From assembly GCA_050248955.1 (NCBI GenBank), contig JBFWRK010000002.1, positions 186,001 to 250,000 on the forward strand: a DNA stretch of 64,000 bases. The letters run 5' to 3'. Positions 25,564-35,630 of this stretch are shown piece after piece; position 1 is the first letter of the stretch; each line of letters starts with the position of its first letter. The position numbers were made by a program, and so were the translations under genes. The notes below the pieces were generated by a model. The model worked only from the letters and a program-made list of their open reading frames with translations. It had not been told where the DNA came from and searched no databases. This stretch comes from JBFWRK01 sp050248955 (GTDB lineage: Bacteria > Actinomycetota > Acidimicrobiia > Acidimicrobiales > Ilumatobacteraceae).

Positions 25564-26610
25564 ATGCATGCTGTCGTGTACCACGGGCCGGGGAGCAAGT
25601 CGTGGGACGAGGTTCCGAAGCCGACGATCCTGGATGACATGGACGCCATTGTCCGTGTCGACGCGGTGACGATCTGCGGCACCGATCTGCACATCCTCAA
25701 AGGCGACGTCCCTGCGGTCACGCCGGGACGGATCCTCGGCCACGAAGCCGTCGGCACGATCGAGTCCGTCGGCTCCGGCGTCAAGACCCGCCAGGCCGGC
25801 GACCGGGTGCTGGTGTCGTGCATCACCGCCTGCGGCACGTGCCGGTACTGCCGCCAGGCGATGTACGGACAGTGTCTCGGCGGTGGCGGCTGGATCCTCG
25901 GCCACAAGATCGACGGCACGCAGGCCGAGTACGTCAGGGTGCCGTTCGTCGACACGTCCACCTACCTTGCCCCAGCGGGGGTCACGGACGAGCAGCTGCT
26001 GATGCTCGCCGACATCCTCCCCACCGGCTACGAGGTCGGTGTCCTCAACGGGAAGGTGCAGCCCGGCGATGTCGTCGCCGTCGTCGGCGCCGGACCGATC
26101 GGGCTGTCGGCGATCATGGGTGCCCGTCTGTTCAACCCGAGCCACATCGTGGCGATCGACCTCGCCGACCGCCGGCTCGAGGCAGCCAAGCAGTTCGGCG
26201 CGGACGTCACGGTGAACAACAGCCGTGAGGACCCGTTCAACGTCGTGCGCGGGCTGACCGACGGGCTCGGCGCTGACGTGACGATCGAGGCGGTCGGCGT
26301 CCCGGCAACGTTCGAGCTCGCCGCCGCCCTGGCCCGCCCGGGCGGCCACATCGCCAACATCGGCGTTCACGGCGGACCGGTCGCACTCCACCTCGAAGAG
26401 CTGTGGATCAAGAACGTGACGATCACCACCGGGCTCGTCGACACGTACTCGACACCGACGTTGCTGCGCCTGGCCCAGGGCCATCAGGTCGACGCCGGCA
26501 AGTTCGTGACCCACCACTTCGACCTCGACGAGTTCGAGACCGCGTACGACGTCTTCTCCCGCGCCAGCGACACCGGCGCGCTGAAGGTCGTCCTGACGCG
26601 ATCCCACTGA
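25564..26610 (+). CDS. Zinc-dependent alcohol dehydrogenase (MDR superfamily)
   Basis: 348 residues. Catalytic zinc site: Cys in TICGTDLHILKG and GHEAVG. Structural zinc lobe: four Cys in CITACGTCRYCRQAMYGQC. Rossmann motif VVGAGPIGLSAIMGA, followed by an acidic residue at the end of beta2 (VAIDLADRR), implying NAD(H) preference. Start ATG 25564 follows GAGGAGGGTGG. Broadly similar to bacterial NAD-dependent alcohol and formaldehyde-type dehydrogenases; the exact substrate is not evident. It is 26 bp before the second WS/DGAT, so it may supply or consume fatty alcohol for wax-ester metabolism (inference). Confidence 0.88.
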   Translation: MHAVVYHGPGSKSWDEVPKPTILDDMDAIVRVDAVTICGTDLHILKGDVPAVTPGRILGHEAVGTIESVGSGVKTRQAGDRVLVSCITACGTCRYCRQAMYGQCLGGGGWILGHKIDGTQAEYVRVPFVDTSTYLAPAGVTDEQLLMLADILPTGYEVGVLNGKVQPGDVVAVVGAGPIGLSAIMGARLFNPSHIVAIDLADRRLEAAKQFGADVTVNNSREDPFNVVRGLTDGLGADVTIEAVGVPATFELAAALARPGGHIANIGVHGGPVALHLEELWIKNVTITTGLVDTYSTPTLLRLAQGHQVDAGKFVTHHFDLDEFETAYDVFSRASDTGALKVVLTRSH

Positions 26611-26636
26611 CCGTCGCGCAGCGAGGAGGTGCCGAC

Positions 26637-28061
26637 ATGACCCTGCGTCGGGTGGAGGGAATCGACTCTGCCTTCTTGGCGAGCGAGACGCCGGAGTGGC
26701 ACTTCCACGTGTCGGCCCTGCAGATCGTCGATCCGAGCACCTCGCCGCGCTTCGGCTTCTTGGTGTTCCGTGAGCTGTACCGGCAACGCGTTCATCTCGT
26801 CCCCCAGTTCCACTGGAAGCTGGTCGACCCGCCGCTCGGCCTCGGCTGGTCCTACTTCGTGGACGATCCCGACTTCGACGTCGACGATCACCTGCACCAC
26901 ATCGCGCTACCCGCTCCCGGCGACCGCACGGAGCTCGGCCGGCTCGTGGGCGATCTCATCGGCCTCAAGATCGACCGGCGACGAGCGCTGTGGGAGGTGT
27001 GGTTCATCGACGGCCTCGAGGGCGGCCGGGTCGCGATCCTCACGAAGATCCACCACGCGATCATCGACGGCGCGTCGGGAGTCGACGTCGCCGCGACCCT
27101 GTCCGATCTCACGCCGGAACCCGCGGACACCGCCGACGAGCCGCCGTACGAGCCATCGCGGATCCCGTCGCCGATCGAGATCTCGGTGCGCAACGCGCTC
27201 GACGTCGTGAAGCTGCCGCTGCGCGTCGCCCGGCTCGGACGAGACCTCGTCCTGCAGGGGGTGGCATCGATCCCTGTCGTGCTCGGCAAGCACCCACCGG
27301 CCTTGCCCTTCCAAGCGCCACGGACGCCGTTCAACGGACAGCTCACACCGCATCGGGGCTTCGCGTCGGCGAGCCTCCCCCTCGATGTGGTCAAGCAGAT
27401 CAAGCACGGGGCCGGAGTGAAGCTCAATGACGTGGTGCTCGCCGTCTGCTCCGGGGCACTGCGTGCGTTCCTCGAGGACCGCAACGAGCTCCCCGACAAG
27501 CCGCTGCTCGCCCAGGTGCCCGTCTCGACGCGCACCATCGCGTCTCGCGGCGACATCGGCACCCGCGTGGGCTCCATGTTCGTGTCGCTGGCCACGAACG
27601 TCGCGGATCCCGAAGAGCGGTTGCGGAAGATCCACCACGGCTCGAACGCGGCCAAGGAGCTGCGCGGTGCACTCGCCGATCACCGCAGCATCGGTCTGAG
27701 CGACGCTCTCCCACCTCCGCTCTTCAACGTCGCCGCCCGGGTCTGGAGCATGGCGCACCTCGACGCGCGAACACCTCCGATCTACAACGTGATCATCTCG
27801 AACGTCGTCGGCCCACCTGTCGACTTCTACGTCGCCGGTGCGAGGATCGAGGCGATGTATCCCATGGGCCCACTGCTGTACGGCGGTGGGCTGAACATCA
27901 CGGTGGTCAGCAATGGCGACACGCTCGACATCGGCCTGATCACGTGCAGGGACCTGCTCCCTGATCCCTGGCCGCTCGCCGACGCGTTCGCGCCGGCGCT
28001 CGACGAGCTCGCCACGGCGATCCTCGGCACTGCTCGTTCGGCCGATCGGATCGCGCCATGA
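26637..28061 (+). CDS. Wax ester synthase / diacylglycerol acyltransferase (WS/DGAT), second copy
   Basis: 474 residues, the standard length. Catalytic IHHAIIDGASG with His139-His140 and Asp144, DxxFL start (VEGIDSAFLASET), PVSTR and NVVGPP C-terminal motifs. The strong site GAGGAGGT precedes ATG 26637. Overlaps the next alpha/beta-hydrolase gene by 4 bp. It makes storage triacylglycerol or wax ester from acyl-CoA; unlike the copy at 5626-7248 it lacks the Ala/Gly-rich insert. Confidence 0.9.
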   Translation: MTLRRVEGIDSAFLASETPEWHFHVSALQIVDPSTSPRFGFLVFRELYRQRVHLVPQFHWKLVDPPLGLGWSYFVDDPDFDVDDHLHHIALPAPGDRTELGRLVGDLIGLKIDRRRALWEVWFIDGLEGGRVAILTKIHHAIIDGASGVDVAATLSDLTPEPADTADEPPYEPSRIPSPIEISVRNALDVVKLPLRVARLGRDLVLQGVASIPVVLGKHPPALPFQAPRTPFNGQLTPHRGFASASLPLDVVKQIKHGAGVKLNDVVLAVCSGALRAFLEDRNELPDKPLLAQVPVSTRTIASRGDIGTRVGSMFVSLATNVADPEERLRKIHHGSNAAKELRGALADHRSIGLSDALPPPLFNVAARVWSMAHLDARTPPIYNVIISNVVGPPVDFYVAGARIEAMYPMGPLLYGGGLNITVVSNGDTLDIGLITCRDLLPDPWPLADAFAPALDELATAILGTARSADRIAP

Positions 28062-28987
28062 CCGCTGTGGACGAGCGCAGGCCGCCGCGTGGCGGCGCTC
28101 GTGCGCCGGTGCCCAACATCCCCCGCGGTCGGCGGATCGAGCTGTACCGACGCGGCACGACGTTCGTGCGCACCGTGAAGGGACCGCCCGGCGCGCCGAC
28201 CGTCGTGCTGCTCCACGGCCTCGCTGCGACAGCGGCGTTGAACTGGCACCAGGCCTTCAAGCCACTGTCGGAGCACTTCCGAGTCATCGCGCCGGACATG
28301 CGCGGCCACGGCCGCGGCATCCGCTCGCCGCGACGGTTCCGTCTCGCCGACTGCGCGACCGATGTCGCCGAGACCCTCCGGGCACTGGACGCCGACCCTG
28401 CGATCGCCGTCGGCTACTCGATGGGCGGCCCCGTCGCCCAGTTGCTGTGGCGAGACCATCCCGACGTGGTGAGCGGCCTGGTCCTGTGCGCCACGGGCAC
28501 CGAGTTCGTGCCGGGGAACCGGGAGCGCTACGCGATCGTCGCGCTCACCGAGATCCTGGCGAGCACCACGCGGCTCGGATCGTGGCTGGGATGGCTCCCC
28601 GGCGGCGTCGCGCGACGGGTGCTCAACGTGCCGACCGGAGCGAGTGGAACGCCGATGGCGGCGTGGGCCCGCAAGGAGATGAGCAAGCACAGCCCACGCC
28701 TCCTGTTGGAGGCCGGACAATCGGTCGCGACGTACAGCTCCAAGGACTGGCTGCACCGGGTCGACGTCCCGACGTCCGTACTGGTGACCACGCGAGATTC
28801 CGCCGTGATGCCGGTGGCGCAGTTCCGGATGGCGACGGCGATCCCGAACTCGCACGTGAACCTCATCGACGACGGTCACCTCGCGTGCGTCTACCCCGAG
28901 TTCGGCCACAAGCTCGCCGATGCCTGCCTGGACGTGCAACGCCGGGTCGAGCAGCGCGCGCTCGGCCTCTGGCCGGTGCCGACATGA
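28058..28987 (+). CDS. Alpha/beta hydrolase, lipase/esterase-like
   Basis: 309 residues. Oxyanion region VLLHGLAATAALNWHQAF, nucleophile elbow GYSMGG (Ser), catalytic His in LIDDGHLACVYP and a probable Asp in TTRDSAVMPV. No signal peptide, so cytoplasmic. It is translationally coupled to WS/DGAT (ATGA) and to the next hydrolase (ATGA). This arrangement suggests a lipid-turnover operon in which these hydrolases release stored acyl esters. Confidence 0.83.
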   Translation: MTAVDERRPPRGGARAPVPNIPRGRRIELYRRGTTFVRTVKGPPGAPTVVLLHGLAATAALNWHQAFKPLSEHFRVIAPDMRGHGRGIRSPRRFRLADCATDVAETLRALDADPAIAVGYSMGGPVAQLLWRDHPDVVSGLVLCATGTEFVPGNRERYAIVALTEILASTTRLGSWLGWLPGGVARRVLNVPTGASGTPMAAWARKEMSKHSPRLLLEAGQSVATYSSKDWLHRVDVPTSVLVTTRDSAVMPVAQFRMATAIPNSHVNLIDDGHLACVYPEFGHKLADACLDVQRRVEQRALGLWPVPT

Positions 28988-30231
28988 CAGCGACCGTGGC
29001 GCTCGTGCTCGGGGTGCTGGCGGCGCTCGGCACACTGCTCGCCTCGGTGCGCGTCCGGCGGCCGGTCGCACTGATCTTCCCGGTGATGATGACGAGCTGG
29101 CTCGTGGGCGAGCTCGCAGTGTTCCATCTCGTCGCGCAGCTCGTCGTCGCCGGCGTCTTCGTCGCCGCCGGTGCGCTCGGGAGCGCCACCGGACAGGCCG
29201 GCGTGGCATTGCTCGTGGTGTCCGCCGGGGGGCTCGTCCTGGTCCAGCGCCGGGCCAACCGCGCCGAGCAGGCGTTCGAACAGGCCCTTCGTGACGGGTT
29301 GGGCGACGACTACGGCGAACTCATCGGAGGGCAGCGCGCGCCGGCGATCGAGCCGCCACCGCCCCGGCAGGCCTGGCGCCCGTTCCGGTTCGATCACGCC
29401 GGCGTGGATGTCGTACGCGGCATCGCCTACGAAGAGCACCCCGTACGTAACCGGCTCGACGTCTACCGCCCAGCCGGTACGAAGCCCACCGACGCCCTGC
29501 CCGTCGTGCTCTTCATCCACGGTGGCGCCTGGGTGATCGGCAACAAGGATCAGCAAGGCAAGCCGATGCTGCTCCACCTCGCCCGCCGCGGCTACATCGG
29601 CGTCACGATCAACTACCGCCTCGGGCCTCGGGATCGGTGGCCGGCCCAGATCGTCGACGTCAAACGCGCGATCGCGTGGGTGCGCGAGCACATCGCGGAG
29701 TACGGCGGTGATCCGTCGTTCCTCGCAGTTGCCGGCGGGTCGGCCGGCGGCCACCTCGCCGCGCTCGCTGCGCTCACACCCGGCGAACCGGCGTTCCAGC
29801 CGGGGTTCGAAACAGCGGACACGTCGGTCACCGCCTGCATCCCGATCTACGCGCCGTTCGACCTCACGAACCAGGCCGGGCTCCGCGGGCGGGTCGCGAT
29901 GCGCAGGCTCCTCGAGCGCCTCGTCATGCCCGCGAAGCTCAGCGCCGATCAGGAGGGTTGGCGTGCGGCGTCGCCGGTGTTCCACAGCAACGCGGACGTG
30001 CCACCGATGCTCGTGATCCAGGGCACCATCGACAACCTCGTGTGGCGGGAGGAGACCAGACAGTTCGTCCAGATCCTCCGCGGCATCTCGTCGTCGCCGG
30101 TCGTCTACGCCGAGGTGCCCGGCGCACAGCACGCGTTCGACGTGTTCAACTCGGTCCGGTGCCGAGCCGCGGTCGACGCGATCGCTCGATTCCTGGCAGC
30201 GGTCCGCCAGGATCGCCCGGCGGCGCGCTGA
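28984..30231 (+). CDS. Membrane-anchored alpha/beta hydrolase (HSL-like esterase)
   Basis: 415 residues. Residues 1-95 hold three hydrophobic helices (LVLGVLAALGTLL, ALIFPVMMTSWLVGELAVFHLV, AGVALLVVSAGGLVLV). The rest is a hormone-sensitive-lipase-type esterase with FIHGGAWVIG (oxyanion HGG), AGGSAGGHLAAL (nucleophile Ser), Asp in QGTIDNLV and His in PGAQHAFDV. The same layout is known in mycobacterial LipC-like membrane esterases. Start ATG overlaps the previous stop by 4 bp. Expected to work on lipid esters at the inner face of the membrane. Confidence 0.83.
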   Translation: MTATVALVLGVLAALGTLLASVRVRRPVALIFPVMMTSWLVGELAVFHLVAQLVVAGVFVAAGALGSATGQAGVALLVVSAGGLVLVQRRANRAEQAFEQALRDGLGDDYGELIGGQRAPAIEPPPPRQAWRPFRFDHAGVDVVRGIAYEEHPVRNRLDVYRPAGTKPTDALPVVLFIHGGAWVIGNKDQQGKPMLLHLARRGYIGVTINYRLGPRDRWPAQIVDVKRAIAWVREHIAEYGGDPSFLAVAGGSAGGHLAALAALTPGEPAFQPGFETADTSVTACIPIYAPFDLTNQAGLRGRVAMRRLLERLVMPAKLSADQEGWRAASPVFHSNADVPPMLVIQGTIDNLVWREETRQFVQILRGISSSPVVYAEVPGAQHAFDVFNSVRCRAAVDAIARFLAAVRQDRPAAR

Positions 30232-30248
30232 GGGGCTCGGGGCCCGCC

Positions 30249-31145
30249 ATGAAGCGACACCCCGTCCTGACCGTGGTCGCCGTGGTCGCCGCAGTGCTCG
30301 GCGTCGTGGGGTTCCTGGTGGTGCGATCCTTCCTGGCCGGCGGCGGTGAGACGAGCGAGATACCGCTCGACGAGATCATCCGCCGCTACGAGGCGTCGAC
30401 GTCCGTCCCGACATCGACCTCCGCATCGAGCCTCACGGCGACGAGCGAGCCGACCACGACGACTGCGACGACCGCGGCCGCGAACATCGCGCCGCTGTCG
30501 GCGGCGTCGAGCACACTGGTGAGCCCGCCTGACGACACCGTTGCCGCGCTCCCCGCGCCCGGCGTGTACGTGTACGCCACCTCAGGGGGGGACTCCATCG
30601 ATGCCGTCGGGGGTGTGCAGCACGACTATCCGGCGACGACCACGATCACCGTGACTCCTGCTGACTGCGGTGTCCTGCAGCGCTGGGACGTGGTTGCCGA
30701 GCGCTGGGAGGAGTGGCGACGATGCGCCGTCGAGGGCGGCGTCGCCGAGCCGGGTCGCGCGACCTACGACGAGTTCTTCGACATCGGCCAGACCGACAGG
30801 TACGAGTGCACCGGTGACGCTCGACCGCTCGACGCCGCCCCTGGGACGACGTGGGTGCGCACGTGCCGGCAGGGCGACGAGGACGACGTGCACACGGGCA
30901 CGGTCGTCGGCGTCGAGCAGGTCGACGTCGGCGGGACACCGGTGCCGGCGCTGCACGTGCGGACGACGATCGACAACGGTGTCGAGTCCGATCGGCAGAT
31001 CACCGAGAGCTGGTACCAGCTGGGATCGGACCTGCTGCTCGCGCGGTCGGCGTCGAACCGGACCACGAACGAGACGGCGTTCGGGGTGGTCCACTACGTG
31101 GAGGAGTACGAGATCCGCCTGACCGCGCTCGATCCCCTCGGCTGA
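30249..31145 (+). CDS. Membrane-anchored exported protein of unknown function
   Basis: 298 residues: an N-terminal signal anchor (KRHPVLTVVAVVAAVLGVVGF), a Ser/Thr/Ala-rich linker (about 50-100), then a ~190-residue globular beta-rich domain starting GVYVYATSGGDSIDAVGG. The globular domain has four Cys (near ADCG, RRCAVEG, YECTG, TCRQG), suitable for disulfides outside the cell. No enzyme motif recognised. It lies 17 bp after the membrane esterase gene and is the last gene of that operon. Confidence 0.65.
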   Translation: MKRHPVLTVVAVVAAVLGVVGFLVVRSFLAGGGETSEIPLDEIIRRYEASTSVPTSTSASSLTATSEPTTTTATTAAANIAPLSAASSTLVSPPDDTVAALPAPGVYVYATSGGDSIDAVGGVQHDYPATTTITVTPADCGVLQRWDVVAERWEEWRRCAVEGGVAEPGRATYDEFFDIGQTDRYECTGDARPLDAAPGTTWVRTCRQGDEDDVHTGTVVGVEQVDVGGTPVPALHVRTTIDNGVESDRQITESWYQLGSDLLLARSASNRTTNETAFGVVHYVEEYEIRLTALDPLG

Positions 31146-31146
31146 C

Positions 31147-31162
31147 TGTGGGTGCGCCCACA
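31147..31162 (+). terminator. Hairpin after the WS/DGAT-hydrolase operon
   Basis: Stem TGTGGG / CCCACA with loop TGCG, starting two bases after the stop of the exported protein. No U-tract follows, as is common in GC-rich actinobacteria. It lies between convergent genes. Confidence 0.35.
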
Positions 31163-31210
31163 CCTGCGCCGACGGCTGCGCCGTGCGCCGCCGGGACTCG
31201 GCGATCACGC

Positions 31211-32917
31211 TCAGGACGGCGGTTCGAGGTCGCCGCGGAACTCGCCCGTGACCGCGTCGACTGCGGCACCGACGGTCGGCAGGAACCGTTCGGGTCCGAA
31301 CCGGTCGCCGAGCCGGTAGCGCCGGATCTGGTCCTTCACGGGGCCCTTCATCTCGGCGATCAGGAGCGTGATCTCCCTCGACTGCAGGAAGTCGTCGAGC
31401 TCCACGAGTTCGTCCACCGCGGTGGTGTCGATGTCCGTGATCGGCTCCGCGGCCAGGATCACGGTGTGCACGTTCTCGGCCGCGTCGACGACCGACCGCA
31501 CGAAGTCGTCGAAGATGCCGCCGTTGGCGAAGAACAACGGCGCGTCGAAGCGCACGATGACGATGCCCGGCACTCGCCTCGCTTCAGGATGGCGCGAGAG
31601 GTCGTGGTAGCCCCGCACACCGGCGATGCGCCCGAGCTCGGCGCGGTATGGCCTCCACGCCTGGTTCACGAACGCCACGAACGACAGCCCGATCGCAATC
31701 GCGATGCCCTGCAGGACACCGACGAACGTGACGCCGAGAAATGCCGACACCGACAGGGTCGCCTCGATCCGGTCCGTTCGAATCAGCCACGCGAGGCCTT
31801 GGAGGTCCACGAGGGATGCAGCTGCCACGATGACCACGGCGGCCAGCGCGGACGAGGGCAGGTACCGGGTGAGCCCAGGGGCGAGCAGGACGAAGCCGAT
31901 GATCAGCAGGGCTCCGACGACTCCGGCCGCCTGGGTGCGTGCACCGGCTTGCTCCGAGACGGGTGTGCGCGAGGCTGACGCGGACACGGGGAACCCGCCG
32001 AACAGCCCGCCTGCGATGTTCGCCGCTCCGATCGCGGTCATCTCCTGACTTCCGTCAACGGTCTTGCCGCGACGGGCAGCGAAGGTCCGCGACAGCACGC
32101 CGGTGTCGGCGAAGGCGATCAGCGCGATGCCGAACGCAGGCCCGGCAAGCGAGGCGACGTCGCCCCAACGCAATCCCTCGAGTGCGGGTGCCGGCAGCCC
32201 CTCGGGCAGCGCGCCGACGACCGGCAGCTGGTCGCGCCAACCGAGGACCGCCGTGATCAGAACCGAGCCCACCACGGCCACCGCGACGCCCGGCACCCTG
32301 CTCCCGCTCGCGCGCAGCGCGACGATCACCACGAGCGAGCAGAGCCCGACGGCCAGCGCCGTGCCGCCGACTGACCCGTCCGAGATCCCCTCGGCGATCG
32401 CGCGGATCTTGCCGGGCAACGATCTGGGCTCCACCGAGAAGCCGAGCAGCGCGGGCAACTGCCCGACCACGACGACGAGTGCGATGCCGTTGAGGTACCC
32501 GATCCGGATCGGCTTGGAGAGCAGGTCCGTGACGAACCCGATCCGCATCAGCCCACCGAGGACGAGGATCACGCCCATCAACAGCGCGAGCAACCCGGCC
32601 AGCGCGACCGCCCGCTGGGGGTCGCCTGCTGCCAGGGGCAGCACCGACGCAGCAATGATCGGCGCGAGCGAGGAGTCCGGTCCGAGCACCAGGATGCGGG
32701 AAGGTCCGACGAGCGCATAGACGAGCAGCGGCACGATGGTGGCGTAGAGGCCCGCTTCGGGAGGCAACCCTGCGACCTGCGCGTAGCCGATCCCGGCGGG
32801 GATCAGCAGCGCGGTCAGGACCAGGCCGGCAGTGACATCGTCGCGCAGCCACACCCGTTCGTACCGACGAGCGACGTCGACGCCCGGCAGCCAACGGCTG
32901 AGAGCAGCTGCCCGCAT
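31211..32917 (-). CDS. SulP-family anion transporter with STAS domain
   Basis: 568 residues. About 10-14 membrane helices (about 25-425) with the family's DDVTAGLVLTALLIPAGIGYAQVAGLPPEAGLYATIVP segment and the QEMTAIGAANIAGGLFGGFPVSAS region, then a cytoplasmic STAS domain (about 440-555). Members carry sulfate, bicarbonate or other anions. ATG 32917 is preferred; the frame stays open 16 more codons to 32965, where the divergent ATPase gene begins. The 47-bp divergent gap must contain both promoters. Confidence 0.87.
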   Translation of the reverse strand: MRAAALSRWLPGVDVARRYERVWLRDDVTAGLVLTALLIPAGIGYAQVAGLPPEAGLYATIVPLLVYALVGPSRILVLGPDSSLAPIIAASVLPLAAGDPQRAVALAGLLALLMGVILVLGGLMRIGFVTDLLSKPIRIGYLNGIALVVVVGQLPALLGFSVEPRSLPGKIRAIAEGISDGSVGGTALAVGLCSLVVIVALRASGSRVPGVAVAVVGSVLITAVLGWRDQLPVVGALPEGLPAPALEGLRWGDVASLAGPAFGIALIAFADTGVLSRTFAARRGKTVDGSQEMTAIGAANIAGGLFGGFPVSASASRTPVSEQAGARTQAAGVVGALLIIGFVLLAPGLTRYLPSSALAAVVIVAAASLVDLQGLAWLIRTDRIEATLSVSAFLGVTFVGVLQGIAIAIGLSFVAFVNQAWRPYRAELGRIAGVRGYHDLSRHPEARRVPGIVIVRFDAPLFFANGGIFDDFVRSVVDAAENVHTVILAAEPITDIDTTAVDELVELDDFLQSREITLLIAEMKGPVKDQIRRYRLGDRFGPERFLPTVGAAVDAVTGEFRGDLEPPS

Positions 32918-32964
32918 CGAGTCCACGCTACTGCTGCACCCTCCTGACCGACGATGATCGTGCA

Positions 32965-35598
32965 ATGGTTCTCGACTCGTCGCGCAGCGCCGTCGACGTG
33001 ACGCTCGCAGGATTGTCCTCGCAGGAGGCGGCGCGGCGTCTGGCGGCGGACGGACCCAACGAGTTGCCCAGCGCGAAGAAGCGCAACCTGTTCCGTCAGG
33101 CGTGGGATGTCGTGCGTGAGCCGATGCTGCTGCTGCTGTCGGGCGCGGGGACGGTGAACTTCCTCTTGGCCGAGCCGCTGGACGGCATCATCCTGATGTC
33201 GTTCGTGGTGGTGGTGATCGGGATCTCGATCTACCAGGAGCACAAGACCGAGAACGCCCTCGCCGCGCTGCGCGACCTGTCTTCGCCACGTGCGCTCGTC
33301 GTGCGCGACGGCCATCAGGTCCGCATCGCGGGTCGCGATGTCGTGCGCGGGGACTGCGTGCTGCTCGTCGAGGGCGATCGTGTGCCCGCCGACGCGGCGC
33401 TGCTCGACGGCGTGAACCTCTCGGTCGACGAGTCCGCGCTCACCGGCGAGTCCGTCCCGGTGCGCAAGTCGTCGCGCAGCGCCCCCGTCGAGCAAGCCGA
33501 CGCCGGCAACGACGACGCGCCGATCATGGGCGCGCCTGGCGGAGACGGCACGCCGTGGCTGTTCTCGGGCACCCTCGTCGTGAAAGGCCGCGGCGTGGCG
33601 CTGGTCGCGGCGACCGGAGCCGGCACCGAGCTCGGCAGGATCGGCACGGCGTTGCGCACGATCGAGCCCGAGCGCACACCGCTGCAGCGGGAGATCGATC
33701 GGCTCGTCCGGGTGGTCGCGGTGATCGGCCTGAGCGCAGCGGCGATCGTCGTCGTCGTGTACGGCGCTGTGCGCGGCGGCTGGCTCGAGGGGCTGCTCGC
33801 CGGCATCGCGACCGCGATGGCGATGCTGCCGGAGGAGTTCCCCGTCGTGCTCACCGTGTTCCTTGCGCTGGGGGCCTGGCGGATGTCGCAGCGGCACGTG
33901 TTGACGCGTCGCTCGCCGGTCATCGAGACGCTCGGGTCGGCCACGGTCATCTGTGTCGACAAGACCGGGACGTTGACGATGAACAGCATGACGGCGCGCG
34001 AGCTCGTCGTCGGCGGCGCAACCCGGGCGCTCGACGACCGCCCGCTCCCCGAGACGTTCCACACCCTCGCCGAGTTCGCCGTGCTCGCCTCGCCGGTCGA
34101 TCCGTTCGACCCGATGGACAAGGCGTTCCGGGCGCTCGGCGGGCGATACCTCGCGCACACCGAACACGTCCACGCCGACTGGCAGCTCGTGCGCGAGTAC
34201 CCCCTGTCGGAGAAGCTCCTGGCCCTCTCGCACGTCTGGCGGTCGCCTGACAGCAGCCGCTTCGTGGTGGCGGCAAAGGGCGCGCCCGAGGCGATCGGCG
34301 ACCTGTGCCACTTCGGGCCCGACGAGCTCGGCGCGCTCACCGCGCAGGTGGAGACCGCGACAGCTCGGGGCCAGCGGGTGCTCGCCGTCGCACGCGCCTA
34401 CTTCGCGCAGACCGAGCACCTGCCCGCCGAGCAGCACGACTTCGAGTTCGAGTACCTGGGACTCGTCGGTCTCCACGACCCCGTTCGGCCAGGCGTCGCC
34501 GACGCCGTTGCAGACTGCGGCCGCGCCGGGGTGCGCACCGTCATGATCACCGGCGACTACCCGGGCACCGCCCTTGCGATCGCCCGCGAGATCGGTCTCG
34601 ACCACGCCGCTGGATGCATCACCGGACCCGAGCTCGCAGTGATGCCCGACGACGAGCTCGCTCGTCGGGTCCGCACCGTGAGCGTCTTCGCCCGGATGGT
34701 TCCCGAACAGAAGCTCCAGCTGATCCGGGCGCTGAAGACCAACGCCGAGATCGTCGCGATGACCGGCGACGGCGTGAACGACGCACCCGCCTTGCGCGCC
34801 GCTGACATCGGCATCGCGATGGGCGCCCGAGGGACCGATGTCGCCCGTGAATCAGCAGCGCTCGTGATCCTCGACGACGACTTCGCCTCGATCGCCGGCG
34901 GCATCCGCCAAGGACGCGGCATCTTCGACAACCTGCGCAAGGCGATGTCGTACATCATCGCCGTGCACGTGCCGATCATCGGCATGTCGCTCGTTCCGCT
35001 GTTCGCTGCCGACTGGCCGCTCGTCTTGCTCCCCGTGCAGATCGCGTTCCTCGAGCTGATCATCGACCCGGCGTGCTCGGTCGTGTTCGAAGCGGAACAG
35101 ACCGACCCCGCGATCATGGATCAACCGCCGCGCCCCGCTGGCCAACCGATGTTCGACCGCCGTGTGCTCACGATCGCCACCCTCCAAGGGGTGTCGGTGC
35201 TGGCGGCAGTCCTCGCGGTGTACATCTGGGGCGTCCTCGACGACCGCACCGACGACACCGTCCGCTCGATCACGTTCGCCACGCTCGTGCTCGGCAACGT
35301 GGGTCTGATCCTCGTCAACCGCTCGTGGCGCCTGCCGATCTGGCGCACCTTCGTCGAACGCCGCAACCCCACGCTGAAGTGGATCCTCGCGCTCGCCTTC
35401 GCCTTGCTCGCGCTGGTGCTCGGCGTCCCGTGGCTGCGCGACGCCTTCAACTTCGGCCCGATCACCGCCACCGACGCGATCGTCGCGCTCGTCGCGAGCG
35501 GCGTCGGCGTCACGTGGTTCGAGGCCTACAAGATGTGGGGGCACCGGGCTGGCGACGCAACGGATCGCGTGACGCGGCCGAGGGACTTTCGTCTCTAG
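32965..35598 (+). CDS. P-type cation-transporting ATPase (P2, Ca2+-ATPase-like)
   Basis: 877 residues: N-terminal cation-ATPase domain, actuator TGES motif (LTGESVPV), phosphorylation site DKTGTLTMN with Asp332, nucleotide-domain KGAPE, hinge TGDGVNDAPALRAADIGIAMG and a C-terminal block of about six helices. PEEFPVVLT in M4 fits P2-type Ca2+/Mn2+-pump ligands. It is shorter than eukaryotic pumps and has no heavy-metal-binding Cys domain, so Ca2+, Mn2+ or Mg2+ are likelier than Cu or Zn. Divergent from SulP. Confidence 0.88.
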   Translation: MVLDSSRSAVDVTLAGLSSQEAARRLAADGPNELPSAKKRNLFRQAWDVVREPMLLLLSGAGTVNFLLAEPLDGIILMSFVVVVIGISIYQEHKTENALAALRDLSSPRALVVRDGHQVRIAGRDVVRGDCVLLVEGDRVPADAALLDGVNLSVDESALTGESVPVRKSSRSAPVEQADAGNDDAPIMGAPGGDGTPWLFSGTLVVKGRGVALVAATGAGTELGRIGTALRTIEPERTPLQREIDRLVRVVAVIGLSAAAIVVVVYGAVRGGWLEGLLAGIATAMAMLPEEFPVVLTVFLALGAWRMSQRHVLTRRSPVIETLGSATVICVDKTGTLTMNSMTARELVVGGATRALDDRPLPETFHTLAEFAVLASPVDPFDPMDKAFRALGGRYLAHTEHVHADWQLVREYPLSEKLLALSHVWRSPDSSRFVVAAKGAPEAIGDLCHFGPDELGALTAQVETATARGQRVLAVARAYFAQTEHLPAEQHDFEFEYLGLVGLHDPVRPGVADAVADCGRAGVRTVMITGDYPGTALAIAREIGLDHAAGCITGPELAVMPDDELARRVRTVSVFARMVPEQKLQLIRALKTNAEIVAMTGDGVNDAPALRAADIGIAMGARGTDVARESAALVILDDDFASIAGGIRQGRGIFDNLRKAMSYIIAVHVPIIGMSLVPLFAADWPLVLLPVQIAFLELIIDPACSVVFEAEQTDPAIMDQPPRPAGQPMFDRRVLTIATLQGVSVLAAVLAVYIWGVLDDRTDDTVRSITFATLVLGNVGLILVNRSWRLPIWRTFVERRNPTLKWILALAFALLALVLGVPWLRDAFNFGPITATDAIVALVASGVGVTWFEAYKMWGHRAGDATDRVTRPRDFRL

Positions 35599-35630
35599 CC
35601 TCCCCGCCCGAACCACGGAAGACTCACGTC